Shown: piece after piece, positions 1 to 9,273 of the stretch
Layout of the letters: each line of letters starts with the position of its first letter
How positions within the stretch are numbered: the first letter of the stretch is position 1
NCBI GenBank assembly: GCA_014204635.1
Contig: JACHLS010000012.1
Coordinates: 62,001-126,000 of the forward strand
DNA length: 64,000 nucleotides
From: Sporosarcina luteola
Lineage (GTDB): Bacteria; Bacillota; Bacilli; Bacillales_A; Planococcaceae
Direction: 5' to 3'
Translations under genes and position numbers: made by a program
The notes under the pieces: model-generated
Seen by the model: only the letters and a program-made list of their open reading frames with translations
Databases searched by the model: none
What the model was told of the DNA's origin: nothing

Positions 1-89
1 CCTAATTTATATCCCAAGTCGCGGATTGACTCCATTGTGGGGCCGAAATGTGCTTGTTTGCCTTCTATTCCCGTTTGTAATTCCAACAT
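1..89 (-). CDS. YugN-like family protein, N-terminal fragment
   Basis: Reading the minus strand from an ATG at 89 gives an open frame that runs off the left edge of the window (29 complete codons). The product starts MLELQTGIEGKQAHFG, which resembles the N-terminus of the small YugN-like proteins of Bacillales; the function of that family is not established. A good ribosome binding site (AAAGGAG, 8 bases upstream of the ATG) supports a real start. A terminator-like hairpin of the next gene lies about 100 bases upstream. The family call rests on only 29 residues and is tentative. Confidence 0.5.
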   Translation of the reverse strand, partial: MLELQTGIEGKQAHFGPTMESIRDLGYKL

Positions 90-187
90 GTGCAGTCAAC
101 TCCTTTCTTTTCGTTTATGGTTTACAACTAACGGGTCGGCTATACCACTTTAGAGTAAGCTGCGATAAAGAATCATATCGATTTGGG

Positions 188-217
188 AAAAAAAGACGGG
201 AACTCCTTGGAGTCCCC
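188..217 (-). terminator. Intrinsic terminator of the histidine phosphatase gene
   Basis: The arms GGGAACTCC and GGAGTCCCC form a GC-rich hairpin with a two-base loop. On the minus strand it is followed by a run of seven T. It lies 6 bases beyond the stop codon at 223. Confidence 0.85.
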
Positions 218-222
218 GCAGC

Positions 223-750
223 TTAATTGAATTGGTACGTCTTGTAATTGCCCGTGTCTGAAGAGAATTTTAGAATGTTGCCGTCAGCAGGTATTCCTTC
301 GAAAAATGCACCAATGCAGCCTGTCGTACATCGATGCCCTGAAATTAATATGTTCAGTTCTCTCTTGTTACACTTATTTTCAAGTTCCTTCATAAAACTA
401 AAGACCCGTTTCACGAAATGATGGGAGTCTTCAACTCCTTTGTATACATTGGCATCAGGTAATAGTCCAGACATCTTCAGTTCATTGATCGGTATTCTAT
501 CAGCTTCACCCAAGTCATAGACGTCAAGCCTTTCATCTAGTGCAGCTTTCAGTCCCGTAACTATTTCGGCAGTTTGGATAGCTCTCTCTTGCGGGGAGGA
601 AAAGACCAAATCAAATTGTATAGTTTTAAGCTTTTCTCGTAAGCTCTTTGCTTGTGTTGCTCCGTAGTCATTTAACGGCAAGCCCATTCTCCCTTGCATT
701 TTTCTTTCTTTATTCAAATCTGTTTGTCCGTGCCTGACTACATAAATCAT
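223..750 (-). CDS. Histidine phosphatase family protein (phosphoglycerate-mutase-like)
   Basis: This 175-residue protein carries the histidine phosphatase signature RHGQT at residues 6-10, where the histidine becomes phosphorylated in this superfamily. A second histidine block, SGHRCTTG, near residue 138 corresponds to the other catalytic-pocket histidine. Length fits the single-domain branch of the family (GpmB/CobC/YhfR-like), which dephosphorylates small metabolites or phosphosugars; the substrate cannot be told from sequence. The start is supported by GAGAGGAGG eight bases upstream. It has its own terminator directly downstream, so it is probably monocistronic. Confidence 0.85.
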   Translation of the reverse strand: MIYVVRHGQTDLNKERKMQGRMGLPLNDYGATQAKSLREKLKTIQFDLVFSSPQERAIQTAEIVTGLKAALDERLDVYDLGEADRIPINELKMSGLLPDANVYKGVEDSHHFVKRVFSFMKELENKCNKRELNILISGHRCTTGCIGAFFEGIPADGNILKFSSDTGNYKTYQFN

Positions 751-864
751 CTGTTAGCCTCCTCTCAATTATGTCCTTCTGATTCCCTATTCGATTGATA
801 ATAAAAAAAGGTTTTATTTATTGAATATTATAACAAATTACTATGCAACCAATCCATTAAAAAG

Positions 865-901
865 AAAAAGCCTGAAACGAAATAGACGTTTCAAGCTTTT
901 T
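865..901 (-). terminator. Intrinsic terminator of the lipoprotein gene
   Basis: An outer stem AAAAAGC/GCTTTTT and an inner stem GAAACG/CGTTTC, separated by a 2x2 mismatch, close a 7-base loop. It sits just past the stop codon at 904 of the minus-strand gene, with a T run on that strand. Confidence 0.85.
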
Positions 902-903
902 GC

Positions 904-1302
904 TTAGTTGATTTGATCTTTGAACAGTAATTGGTCATTTGATAAATCAATGATTTTCAGGAAGCGATCATGTTTCGCGAAAATACTTTTAAACGTTTTC
1001 TTCCCTTCGGTACTTTCGAAGAGAATAATCCGGTTTCCTTCATTATCAGTTTCTACGGTACCAATGTTGCTTTTTAGGTCAATAAAGGATGCGATCGTAT
1101 CGTATTCCTCGTAGGACGCAAATTCGCTGTCCGCAGGTTCTTCCTCAGCAGCATCTGTATCCAATTCGTTTGTCGCATCGTTTGACGGCGTACTTTCAGA
1201 CGTTGGGTTTTCCGCTTCCGCAGGCTCATTCTTTACTTCATTTGAGCTGCATGCAGCCAATAGAAGAATGCATAGCAAAGAGGTTAGTAGTTTTTTCATC
1301 AT
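904..1302 (-). CDS. Putative lipoprotein, function unknown
   Basis: The 132-residue product starts with a short lysine-rich N-region, a hydrophobic core and the lipobox LLAAC (cysteine at residue 18), so it should be lipidated and anchored on the outer face of the membrane. Residues 19-65 are a low-complexity Glu/Ser/Asp/Ala-rich linker, followed by a small domain of about 65 residues with no family I recognise. Two consecutive ATG codons follow AAAGGAG; either may be used. It is flanked by its own terminator and is probably transcribed alone. Confidence 0.8.
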   Translation of the reverse strand: MMKKLLTSLLCILLLAACSSNEVKNEPAEAENPTSESTPSNDATNELDTDAAEEEPADSEFASYEEYDTIASFIDLKSNIGTVETDNEGNRIILFESTEGKKTFKSIFAKHDRFLKIIDLSNDQLLFKDQIN

Positions 1303-1481
1303 AGTGCTCCTTTATGTATAGTGTATCCCTACATACGGTATGAAAAAGGGACTAGTATATTTTAAATTTCTCAATGGGACTGGTCAACTAAAGCGGATTA
1401 CGAATGGCCAACTTGAGTTAACCTAATGTCTACTGGTGTATGCTATGATGAATAAAAAATGGGTAGGAAGAGGAGTTTGGT

Positions 1482-1907
1482 ATGTACGAACAAAAAACAA
1501 AAGTAACGGACCAATCGGTAATCGAATTCATTGAGCAAGTGGAAAGTCCGAAAAAACGGGCAGATGCCTATCGGCTGCTTGATCTTTTCCGTGATACGAC
1601 AGGGTATGAAGCGAAAATGTGGGGGCCGAGCATGATTGGGTTTGGCAAATATCATTACGTGTACGCTTCGGGACATGAAGGAGACGCGCCGCTAGTCGGC
1701 TTTTCTCCACGGAAAGCAAAAATCAGTTTGTATTTTGCTACAGGAGATCCGGATCGGGAAGATTTGCTACAGCAATTCGGCAAACACACGGCAGGAAAAG
1801 CATGTGTCTATATTAATAAACTAGATGACGTGGACGAACAAATTCTGCAGCAATTGATTACTCAATCGGTACGTTTCTTGCAAGAACTATATCCAGAACA
1901 AAAATAA
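1482..1907 (+). CDS. DUF1801 domain-containing protein (YdhG-like)
   Basis: The 141-residue protein matches the DUF1801/YdhG family in size and pattern: an N-terminal helix with the conserved stretch KMWGPSMIGFGKYHYVYASG (residues 45-64), then SLYFATG and a GKACVYINKLDDVD segment that are typical of the family. Family members are small cytosolic proteins of unknown biochemical role, some linked to iron or stress. The start is supported by GGAAGAGGAG 7 bases upstream. It stands alone, with a likely terminator behind it. Confidence 0.85.
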   Translation: MYEQKTKVTDQSVIEFIEQVESPKKRADAYRLLDLFRDTTGYEAKMWGPSMIGFGKYHYVYASGHEGDAPLVGFSPRKAKISLYFATGDPDREDLLQQFGKHTAGKACVYINKLDDVDEQILQQLITQSVRFLQELYPEQK

Positions 1908-1918
1908 AAAAATGTCTT

Positions 1919-1960
1919 AAGGCACCAACTATTTATTCTGCCTGCGGGGTCGCCTTTTTT
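1919..1960 (+). terminator. Probable terminator after the DUF1801 gene
   Basis: AAGGC(A)CC pairs with GG(GTC)GCCTT across a loop of about 20 bases, followed by six T. The stem is imperfect, but position and T run fit. Confidence 0.55.
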
Positions 1961-2048
1961 GTCATTTTAGCATTCGCCTTTTCTCCCTAACCTTAGATGA
2001 GACGGCAACATGGTTACATAGATCTGTACATCATCGCGCTGTCAGATG

Positions 2049-2056
2049 CATAGACT
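2049..2056 (+). promoter_or_regulatory. Possible sigma-E -10 element upstream of prkA
   Basis: CATAGACT matches the sigma-E -10 consensus CATACAMT at 7 of 8 positions and lies 34 bases before the prkA start. The corresponding -35 is poor. In Bacillus subtilis prkA belongs to the mother-cell sigma-E regulon, which makes the site plausible but not proven. Confidence 0.35.
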
Positions 2057-2089
2057 AATGGAAACCATGCTCCAACTGGGGGGGACTTT

Positions 2090-3985
2090 ATGGATATCAT
2101 AAGCAAGGTGAAACAGGCCCGTGAGGAAGAGGACCGACTGAAATGGGAAGGGACGTTCGCTGAGTATCTTGAACTGTTAAAAGATCGCAAAGAAGTTGCA
2201 CAGACGTCACATTCTCGCGTTTATCATATGATTAACAGTTTTGGCTCCACGAAAGAGAAGGATTGCACGCGTTATCATTTTTTTGATGATGCGATCTATG
2301 GATTAGACGAGGCAATCGAACGATTAGTCGAGGAGTACTTCCATCCTGCGGCTAAACGATTGGATGTTCGTAAACGGATCCTATTGCTCATGGGGCCAGT
2401 CAGCGGAGGGAAATCGACTATTGTCACGATGTTAAAGCGGGGGCTTGAAGAGTACTCAAAGACTGATGAAGGCGCTGTGTTTGCAATCAAAGGCTGTCCA
2501 ATGCACGAAGATCCGCTGCACCTTATTCCAAGTCATCTACGGAATGAATTTTATGAGGAATTTGGCATTCGGATCGAAGGGAGCTTATCCCCGCTGAACA
2601 CAATGCGTCTTGAACAGGAGTATGAGGGCAGGATTGAAAATGTGCTTGTGGAACGGATTTTCTTTTCTGAAGATAAACGTGTGGGCATTGGTACGTTCAC
2701 ACCATCAGACCCGAAATCCCAAGATATTGCAGACTTGACGGGGAGTATTGATTTCTCGACAATTGCCGAATACGGTTCTGAATCTGATCCCCGAGCCTAC
2801 CGGTTCGATGGAGAATTAAATAAAGCCAACCGGGGCATTATGGAGTTCCAAGAGATGTTAAAGCTGGATGAGAAATTTTTATGGCATCTTCTGTCTTTAA
2901 CACAGGAAGGCAATTTTAAAGCTGGGCGCTTTGCATTGATCAGTGCGGATGAATTGATTGTGGCGCATACAAATGAAACGGAGTATCGTTCCTTCATTTC
3001 GAATAAGAAAAATGAAGCTCTGCACTCCCGAATTATCGTGATCCCCATACCGTATAACTTGAAGGTAAGCCAAGAAGAGCATATTTACGAGAAGATGATC
3101 CGGGAGAGCGACATGGCGCATGTCCATATCGCGCCTCATGCGTTGCGGGTGGCGGCCATCTTCTCAGTGCTGACAAGGTTGAAACCTTCGAAAAAGCAAG
3201 GAATCGACATCGTCAAGAAAATGCGGCTATATGACGGGGAAAACGTGGAAGAATTTAATTTCAACGATCTGGAAGAGCTGAAAAAAGAGTATCCGAATGA
3301 AGGGATGGATGGCATTGATCCGCGCTATGTCATTAACCGGATTTCATCGGCTATCATCCGGAAAGAAGTACCTTCCATCAATGCACTCGATGTATTGCGG
3401 TCGTTGAAAGATGGTTTTGACCAACACGCCTCTATTTCTTCAGAGGCGAAGGAAGCGTACTTGAATTATATTTCCATTGCACGTAAGGAATACGATGAAA
3501 TTGCGAAAAAAGAGGTCCAAAAAGCCTTTGTGTACTCCTACGAAGAATCTGCCAAGACATTGATGGATAATTATTTAGATAATGTAGAAGCCTTCTGTAA
3601 TAAACATAAATTGCGAGACCCGTTAACAGGGGAGGAAATGAACCCGGATGAAAAATTAATGCGGTCCATTGAAGAGCAGATTGGCATCTCCGAAAATGCA
3701 AAAAGGGCGTTCCGTGAAGAAATCCTCATTCGGATATCAGCTTATGCAAGGAAAGGGCAGCGTTTCAATTATCAGTCGCATGAGCGGCTCCGGGAAGCCA
3801 TACAGAAAAAGTTATTCGCCGATTTGAAGGATGTCGTCAAAATCACGACTTCATCTGCCACTCCGGATGAATCCCAATTGAAAAAAATCAATGAAGTAGT
3901 GGCACGCCTCATTGATGATTATGGATACAATTCGGTGTCTGCCAATGAATTGCTGCGTTATGTAGGAAGCTTATTGAATCGATAG
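2090..3985 (+). CDS. prkA: PrkA serine protein kinase / AAA+ protein
   Basis: The 631-residue protein is a full-length PrkA. The N-terminal AAA+ domain holds the Walker A motif GPVSGGKST at residues 102-110, and the C-terminal part contains the PrkA kinase-like domain. In Bacillus, PrkA is a mother-cell protein needed for efficient sporulation, described both as a serine kinase and as an AAA+ protease-like protein. The very strong GGGGGG ribosome binding site before the ATG decides the start. The gene is followed by a terminator and then yhbH and spoVR, the same trio found together in many bacteria, suggesting that the three products act in one process. Confidence 0.97.
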   Translation: MDIISKVKQAREEEDRLKWEGTFAEYLELLKDRKEVAQTSHSRVYHMINSFGSTKEKDCTRYHFFDDAIYGLDEAIERLVEEYFHPAAKRLDVRKRILLLMGPVSGGKSTIVTMLKRGLEEYSKTDEGAVFAIKGCPMHEDPLHLIPSHLRNEFYEEFGIRIEGSLSPLNTMRLEQEYEGRIENVLVERIFFSEDKRVGIGTFTPSDPKSQDIADLTGSIDFSTIAEYGSESDPRAYRFDGELNKANRGIMEFQEMLKLDEKFLWHLLSLTQEGNFKAGRFALISADELIVAHTNETEYRSFISNKKNEALHSRIIVIPIPYNLKVSQEEHIYEKMIRESDMAHVHIAPHALRVAAIFSVLTRLKPSKKQGIDIVKKMRLYDGENVEEFNFNDLEELKKEYPNEGMDGIDPRYVINRISSAIIRKEVPSINALDVLRSLKDGFDQHASISSEAKEAYLNYISIARKEYDEIAKKEVQKAFVYSYEESAKTLMDNYLDNVEAFCNKHKLRDPLTGEEMNPDEKLMRSIEEQIGISENAKRAFREEILIRISAYARKGQRFNYQSHERLREAIQKKLFADLKDVVKITTSSATPDESQLKKINEVVARLIDDYGYNSVSANELLRYVGSLLNR

Positions 3986-3994
3986 GAACAGTAG

Positions 3995-4028
3995 AACAAG
4001 GCTGGCCGCGAGGCAGTCTTGTTTTTTT
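3995..4028 (+). terminator. Intrinsic terminator after prkA
   Basis: AACAAGGCTGGCC pairs with GGCAGTCTTGTT around a GCGA-containing loop and is followed by eight T. It uncouples prkA from the downstream yhbH-spoVR pair. Confidence 0.88.
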
Positions 4029-4168
4029 TATGTGTACAACCCGGATACACCTTGCAGGCCTCCATTCAGTTTGCCGAATTGATTGTCTTCTTTACGATTC
4101 GGTCAATTACCGGTTTCGTTCTGCATATGATGAAAGAAACAATCGGTCGATAGATGGGGTGAATATAT

Positions 4169-5326
4169 ATGGACGAAAATCAGAAGAGCTACGTCGTTTC
4201 TCAGGAAAACTGGACTCTCCATCGGAAAGGCTACACGGATCAGCAACGTCATTTGGATAAAGTGAAAGAGGCGATCCGGAATAACTTGCCTGACTTGATT
4301 AGCGAGGAAAGCATCATTTTGTCGAATGGTCGTAAAACGGTGAAGATTCCGATCCGTTCGTTGGATGAATATAAAATACGGTATAATCATGAAAAAGGAA
4401 AGCACGTCGGCCAAGGAAGCGGGAAAAGTCAGGTTGGCGATGTCATCGCAAAAGATGGAACGAAGAGTGGGGCTGGCTCAGGAAAGCAGGCTGGGGATCA
4501 ACCGGGACCTGATTATTATGAAGCGGAAATTTCAGTTGCTGAATTGGAAGAAGCCTTGTTTCAGGAGATGGAACTGCCTGCAATGGAGCAGAAAGAACAG
4601 GCAGATGTCACGGTCGATACCATTATTTTTAATGATATTCGGAAGAAAGGTCTCATTGGCAACATTGATAAAAAGCGGACTTTGTTGACCGCAATCAAAC
4701 GGAACGCCATGAAAGGAAAAGCGGTCATCGCGCCGATCCAGACAGATGACTTGCGTTTTAAGACATGGAATGAAGTTCAAAAACCCCATTCGAAGGCTGT
4801 TGTCTTGATGATGATGGATACAAGTGCCTCGATGGGCAAGTTTGAGAAATATGTAGCCCGCAGCTTCTTTTTTTGGATGACCCGTTTTTTACGTACGAAA
4901 TATGAACAAGTCGAGTTGGAATTTATTGCTCACCATACCGAAGCGAAAGTGGTGACAGAAGAGGAGTTCTTCACAAAAGGAGAAGGCGGCGGCACCATTT
5001 GTTCGACCGCTTACGCAAAAGCATTGCAATTGATTCGCTCGAAATATCCTCCATCCCGCTATAATATATATCCCTTCCACTTTTCCGACGGGGAAAATAT
5101 GTCATCCGACAATGCGAAATGTGTACAGCTCGTCGATGAGCTTATGGAAGTGTCAAATCTCTTCGGGTATGGTGAGATTAACACGCATAGCAGATACTCC
5201 ACTCTCATGAATTCCTACGAAAAAATAAATAACCCGAAATTCCATCATTATATTGTGAAAGAGCAGGCGGATGTTTATTATGCCTTGAAACGCTTTTTCC
5301 ACAAAAGGGAGGAGGGGTCCGTTTGA
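4169..5326 (+). CDS. yhbH: YhbH / DUF444 family sporulation protein
   Basis: This 385-residue protein belongs to the DUF444 (YeaH/YhbH) family. Its C-terminal half is a von Willebrand A-like domain with a MIDAS-type motif DTSAS at about residues 216-220. A Gly/Ser/Lys-rich linker lies around residues 85-112. In B. subtilis yhbH is a sigma-E gene; in enterobacteria its homologue works with PrkA/YeaG in starvation responses. Start: ATG after GGGGTG. The stop overlaps the spoVR start by 4 bases, so the two genes are translationally coupled. Confidence 0.95.
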   Translation: MDENQKSYVVSQENWTLHRKGYTDQQRHLDKVKEAIRNNLPDLISEESIILSNGRKTVKIPIRSLDEYKIRYNHEKGKHVGQGSGKSQVGDVIAKDGTKSGAGSGKQAGDQPGPDYYEAEISVAELEEALFQEMELPAMEQKEQADVTVDTIIFNDIRKKGLIGNIDKKRTLLTAIKRNAMKGKAVIAPIQTDDLRFKTWNEVQKPHSKAVVLMMMDTSASMGKFEKYVARSFFFWMTRFLRTKYEQVELEFIAHHTEAKVVTEEEFFTKGEGGGTICSTAYAKALQLIRSKYPPSRYNIYPFHFSDGENMSSDNAKCVQLVDELMEVSNLFGYGEINTHSRYSTLMNSYEKINNPKFHHYIVKEQADVYYALKRFFHKREEGSV

Positions 5327-6723
5327 AGCCAGTAAAAGAATTGGAACGGGCGATCGATGAAATCACGGAGATTGCTGCCGGTTTCGGCCTCGACTTTTAT
5401 CCAATGCGATATGAAATTTGTCCAGCTGATATTATTTATACATTTGGCGCATATGGAATGCCGACACGTTTTACTCATTGGAGTTTCGGCAAACAGTTTC
5501 ATAAGATGAAATTGCAATACGATCTTGGACTTAGCCAAATCTATGAACTCGTGATTAATTCCAACCCTTGCTATGCGTTTTTATTAAATACTAATAGTTT
5601 GATTCAAAACAAGTTGATTGTGGCCCATGTGCTGGCCCATTGCGATTTTTTCAAAAATAATATTCACTTTTCCAATACCAGGCGGGATATGGTGGAAAGT
5701 ATGACGGCGACGGCCGAGAGGATTGCGCAATATGAAATGATACACGGAAAAGAAGAAGTTGAACATTTTTTGGATGCTGTCCTCGCGATCCAAGAGCATG
5801 TCGATCCTTCCTTAATGACGAACAGTAAGCTGGAGGAAGAAGAGGATGAGGAAATCCCGGCAAAACTAATTACACCTTACGATGATCTATGGGAGTTGGA
5901 CCGGAGCAGTATTCAACCAAGGGTGAAGATTTCAAAACGTAAACGGATTCCACCCGCCCCTGAAAAAGATCTCCTCTTATTTATTTTGCAATATAGCAAT
6001 GAGCTGGACGAATGGCAACGGGATATTTTGACGATGCTGCGGGAGGAGATGCTCTATTTCTGGCCTCAGCTCTCGACCAAAATTATGAATGAAGGCTGGG
6101 CCACGTATTGGCATCAACGGATTATGCGGGAAATGGACTTGGATTCCGACGAAACAATCGAATTTGCAACCCTCAACGCGAATGTCATCCAACCGTCTAA
6201 AACTTCCATCAATCCATATTATTTGGGATTAAAGATTTTTGAGCATATCGAAACTAGATTCGATCACCCAACTGAGGAAATGAAGCAATTCGGCATCATG
6301 CCGAACTCGGGACGGCAAAAGATGTTTCAAGTAAGGGAAATGGATTCCGATATCTCCTTTATTCGAAATTACTTATCGAAGGAATTAATGCAGCAAGAAG
6401 ACTTGTATATATTTCAAAAGAGCGGCAATGAATATAAAATCACAGACAAACAATATCAAGCGGTCCGAGAACAAATTGTCGCCAACCGGGTGAATGGCGG
6501 GTTTCCGTACATCGTCGTCCAGGATGGAGACTACGTCCGAAATGGGGAACTGTATTTAGTTCATCGCTATGAAGGATTGGAACTGGACTTTCATTACCTC
6601 GAAAACGTACTTCCGTATATCCATCAATTGTGGGGACGAATTGTCCACCTAGAAACGTATGTTGATGACAAGCAGCTCGTGTTTTCATATGACGGTAAGA
6701 AAATTCATCGTCGGTATGCGTAA
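5323..6723 (+). CDS. spoVR: SpoVR family protein (spore cortex)
   Basis: The 466-residue product is full length for SpoVR, a mother-cell protein involved in spore cortex formation in B. subtilis; its biochemical activity is unknown. Family features visible by eye include the N-terminal [20 protein letters not shown] segment, the [13 protein letters not shown] block near residue 250 and the [14 protein letters not shown] block near residue 295. The start is TTG, preceded by GGGAGGAGGG inside the end of yhbH. PrkA, YhbH and SpoVR co-occur in many bacteria. A terminator follows. Confidence 0.95.
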   Translation: MKPVKELERAIDEITEIAAGFGLDFYPMRYEICPADIIYTFGAYGMPTRFTHWSFGKQFHKMKLQYDLGLSQIYELVINSNPCYAFLLNTNSLIQNKLIVAHVLAHCDFFKNNIHFSNTRRDMVESMTATAERIAQYEMIHGKEEVEHFLDAVLAIQEHVDPSLMTNSKLEEEEDEEIPAKLITPYDDLWELDRSSIQPRVKISKRKRIPPAPEKDLLLFILQYSNELDEWQRDILTMLREEMLYFWPQLSTKIMNEGWATYWHQRIMREMDLDSDETIEFATLNANVIQPSKTSINPYYLGLKIFEHIETRFDHPTEEMKQFGIMPNSGRQKMFQVREMDSDISFIRNYLSKELMQQEDLYIFQKSGNEYKITDKQYQAVREQIVANRVNGGFPYIVVQDGDYVRNGELYLVHRYEGLELDFHYLENVLPYIHQLWGRIVHLETYVDDKQLVFSYDGKKIHRRYA

Positions 6724-6763
6724 TAAATGAGTCTCCTGTGGTGATGAAAAAAAGCAAACTTTT

Positions 6764-6806
6764 AAAAGGCGGCATTTCGTTCCTAAACGAGATGCTGCTT
6801 TTTTTC
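6764..6806 (+). terminator. Intrinsic terminator after spoVR
   Basis: AAAAGGCGGCATTTCGT pairs with ACGAGATGCTGCTTTT (some G-U pairs) and is followed by a T run. It marks the end of the sporulation trio and the left border of the repeat region. Confidence 0.85.
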
Positions 6807-6829
6807 ATCAATTACTAGAATGCACTTTC

Positions 6830-7880
6830 AAGCAAGAGTGACGAGAAACCTTCTATAGTGATTGATAAATCATTCGGAGTGACTAATAAAACGAGCGTGA
6901 TCTATTAATATCGAAAAGTGATCGATATCATTTGAAAACAGAACGATAATATGGACAAAGTAATCGAAAAATCATTTGAAGCGATCGATAAAACGGAAGT
7001 GATCGATATCGCTTAAAAACTGAACGATAACTTGGGCCAAGTGATCGAAAAATCATTTGAAATGATCGATAAAACGAGAGTGATCGATAAACTCCGAAAA
7101 GTGATCGATATCGCTTAAAAACAGAACGATAGCTTGGGTAAAGTGATCGAAAAATCATTTGAAATGATCGATAAAACGGGATGATCATTAAACATCGAAA
7201 AGTGATCGATATCACTTGAAAACAGACCGATAACTTGAACCAAATGATCGAAAAATCATTTGAAGCGATCGATAAAATGGGAGTGATCGATAAACTCCGA
7301 AAAGTGATCGATATCACTTGAAAACAGAACGATAACTTGGGCCAAGTGATCGAAAAATCATTTGAAGTGATCGATAAAACGGAAGTGATCGATAAACTCC
7401 GAAAAGTGACCTATATCACTTAAAAAATAGAACGATAGCTTGGGCCAAGTGATCAAAAAATCATTTGAAGTGATCGATAAAACGGGAGTGATCGATAAAC
7501 TCCGAAAAGTGATCGATATCACTTGAAAACAGACCGATAACTTGAACCAAATGATCGAAAAATCATTTGAAGCGATCGATAAAATGGGAGTGATCGATAA
7601 ACTCCGAAAAGTGATCGATATCACTTGAAAACAGAACGATAGCTTGGGCCAAGTGATCGAAAAATCATTTGAAGTGATCGATAATACGGGAGTGATCGAT
7701 AAACTCCGAAAAGTGATCGATATCACTTAATAACAGAACGATAGCTTGGGCCAAATGATCGAAAAATCATTTGAAGTGATCGATAAAACGGGAGTGATCG
7801 ATAAACTCCGAAAAGTGACCGATGATGACCGGCTGAACGCCAGAATCTTGCATATAAACGACATCACTTAAAAGCTGACT
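6830..7880. repeat. Higher-order tandem repeat, 102-bp units of five ~20-bp subunits
   Basis: The anchor GTGATCGATATC (or a close variant) starts at 6918, 6999, 7101, 7202, 7304, 7406, 7509, 7611, 7713 and 7815, giving a period of 101-103 bp, except for the first interval of 81. Each unit contains five versions of a ~20-bp subunit built on (A)GTGATCGATAAA. AAGTGAT-CGAT-ATCACTT within it is an inverted repeat. Degenerate subunits extend left to about 6830 and right to about 7880. Because 102 is divisible by three, long minus-strand frames rich in ISITFRSLSI appear; they have no ribosome binding site and are artefacts. No spacer diversity is present, so this is not CRISPR. Function unknown. Confidence 0.93.
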
Positions 7881-8006
7881 GATCAGTCGGATCAAGTGTC
7901 AGGAAATTCACTCTGTTAACCAACAGGAATAAATAGTACTGTTCTTCTGTTTATTATGAAAGTAATGTAAACTAGCAATAGAAAACGTGGAAAGGGGAGG
8001 ACATTG

Positions 8007-8522
8007 ATGATACGAAAAGCTGTCCAGGGAGATGAGGAAGGTATTGCAAAGGTGCATGTCGACAGTTGGCGCTCTACATATAAAGGGATTGTGTCAGATG
8101 AGTATCTGGAACAACTGTCGTATGAGGAACGTGCCAACATGTGGAAGCGGGCGATCGGTGGGAATCCGTTGTATGTCGCTGAAAATGCGGATGACCAGAT
8201 TGTCGGATTTGCGACTGGAGGAAAAGAACGCTCGGGGAACTATGCTGGTTATGCAGGAGAGTTGTATGCCATTTATTTGCTAAAAGAGGCGCAAGGGAAA
8301 GGGCTAGGCGCATTGCTCACCGCTGCCATCGCGAAGGAGCTGGGACAAATGGGTATCCCGTCGATGCTCGTCTGGGTGCTGGATGAAAACCCTTCTAAAG
8401 CGTTTTATGAGCGTCTTGGCGGTCAAGTGGTTGACGAAACAACAGTTCCGATTGGCGGCGAGGCATTTTTAGAAATCGCTCTTGGTTGGAAAGACATCAG
8501 CGTTTTGAGTAGGAAAGGTTGA
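8007..8522 (+). CDS. GNAT family N-acetyltransferase
   Basis: A 171-residue single-domain GNAT enzyme that should transfer an acetyl group from acetyl-CoA to an amine. It starts with the usual IRKAVQGDEEGIAKVHVDSW strand-helix. The acetyl-CoA-binding motif A is visible as QGKGLGALL at about residues 94-102, followed by VLDENPSKAFYERLGG. ATG at 8007 is chosen because AAGGGGAGG lies 6 bases upstream. It begins a four-gene operon (hydrolase, aminoglycoside-kinase-like, DinB) with almost no spacing. A paralogue is encoded at 58607-59134. Substrate unknown. Confidence 0.9.
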   Translation: MIRKAVQGDEEGIAKVHVDSWRSTYKGIVSDEYLEQLSYEERANMWKRAIGGNPLYVAENADDQIVGFATGGKERSGNYAGYAGELYAIYLLKEAQGKGLGALLTAAIAKELGQMGIPSMLVWVLDENPSKAFYERLGGQVVDETTVPIGGEAFLEIALGWKDISVLSRKG

Positions 8523-8523
8523 T

Positions 8524-9216
8524 ATGTTATTGCATTGTACCGTTACCGGCAGTGGTCAGGAATCTCTCATCTTTTTGCATTCTGGATTACAAACCGGAAA
8601 TTTGGATTTTGCCTTTCAGCGAGAATATTTCAAGCGGCACTACAAAGTCTATGCTCCAGACTTGCGAGGTCACGGGAAGTCATATGTAAAAGACTTATCA
8701 CTTGCTAAATACTTTTCCGATTGTGTCAATGATCTGCTAGAAACAATGGATAGCTACGGGATAGAGAAAGCACATCTGATCGGTTGTTCTTTAGGAGGAT
8801 TAATCGGGTTAAAGTTCGCAAAGATTCATTCTGATCGATTGCATAGTTTAATCATCTCAGGAATTACGTCAACCAGGCCTGATCATTGGAATGCTTTGCA
8901 GAAAAAGGATGCTGCCCATCAAGCAGCATTACTCCTGGATGAACAGGCAGTACATTACTTTGATCAATTGCACCTGTCCGACTCGAAAAAATTCTTGCAG
9001 GAAACGACGGAAACAGATTGGTATCCATTTGAGGAAACGGGAGATATCCGTTCCATTCCATGTCCTGCTCTTTTGTTAGTCGGGGAAGAGAAGGCGCAAG
9101 AAGTGAGGGGAGTAATTGATTATCCAGAGATGAACGATCATTTCCATGTCGCTGTACTTCCGTTTGCAGGCCATCTCGTCCATCAAGACCAACCCATCTC
9201 TATTCGAAACTTATAG
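8524..9216 (+). CDS. Alpha/beta hydrolase, C-terminus probably frameshifted
   Basis: The 230-residue protein is an alpha/beta-fold hydrolase: oxyanion-region FLHSG (residues 18-22), the DLRGHGKS segment near residue 44, the nucleophile elbow GCSLGG near residue 86, and a C-terminal AGHLVHQDQP holding the catalytic histidine. After that histidine the annotated frame ends with ISIRNL. One frame over, the DNA encodes LYSKLIEDFMVKV before a stop at 9267-9269, which is the usual last helix of these enzymes. A single missing C in the CCC run near 9195-9201 would explain it. The gene starts one base after the GNAT stop. Confidence 0.85.
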   Translation: MLLHCTVTGSGQESLIFLHSGLQTGNLDFAFQREYFKRHYKVYAPDLRGHGKSYVKDLSLAKYFSDCVNDLLETMDSYGIEKAHLIGCSLGGLIGLKFAKIHSDRLHSLIISGITSTRPDHWNALQKKDAAHQAALLLDEQAVHYFDQLHLSDSKKFLQETTETDWYPFEETGDIRSIPCPALLLVGEEKAQEVRGVIDYPEMNDHFHVAVLPFAGHLVHQDQPISIRNL

Positions 9217-9273
9217 AGGATTTTATGGTCAAAGTATCTTCAAGTCAAAACCTGAGAGGTGGAAAGTAGTTAA

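Noticed and set aside
6928..7726. Two minus-strand open frames of 129 and 122 codons inside the 102-bp repeat
   Set aside because: They exist because 102 is divisible by three. The product is a monotonous ISITFRSLSI pattern, and no ribosome binding site precedes either start.
6830..7880. CRISPR array
   Set aside because: Units are contiguous, with nested subrepeats and no unique spacers; no cas genes are nearby.
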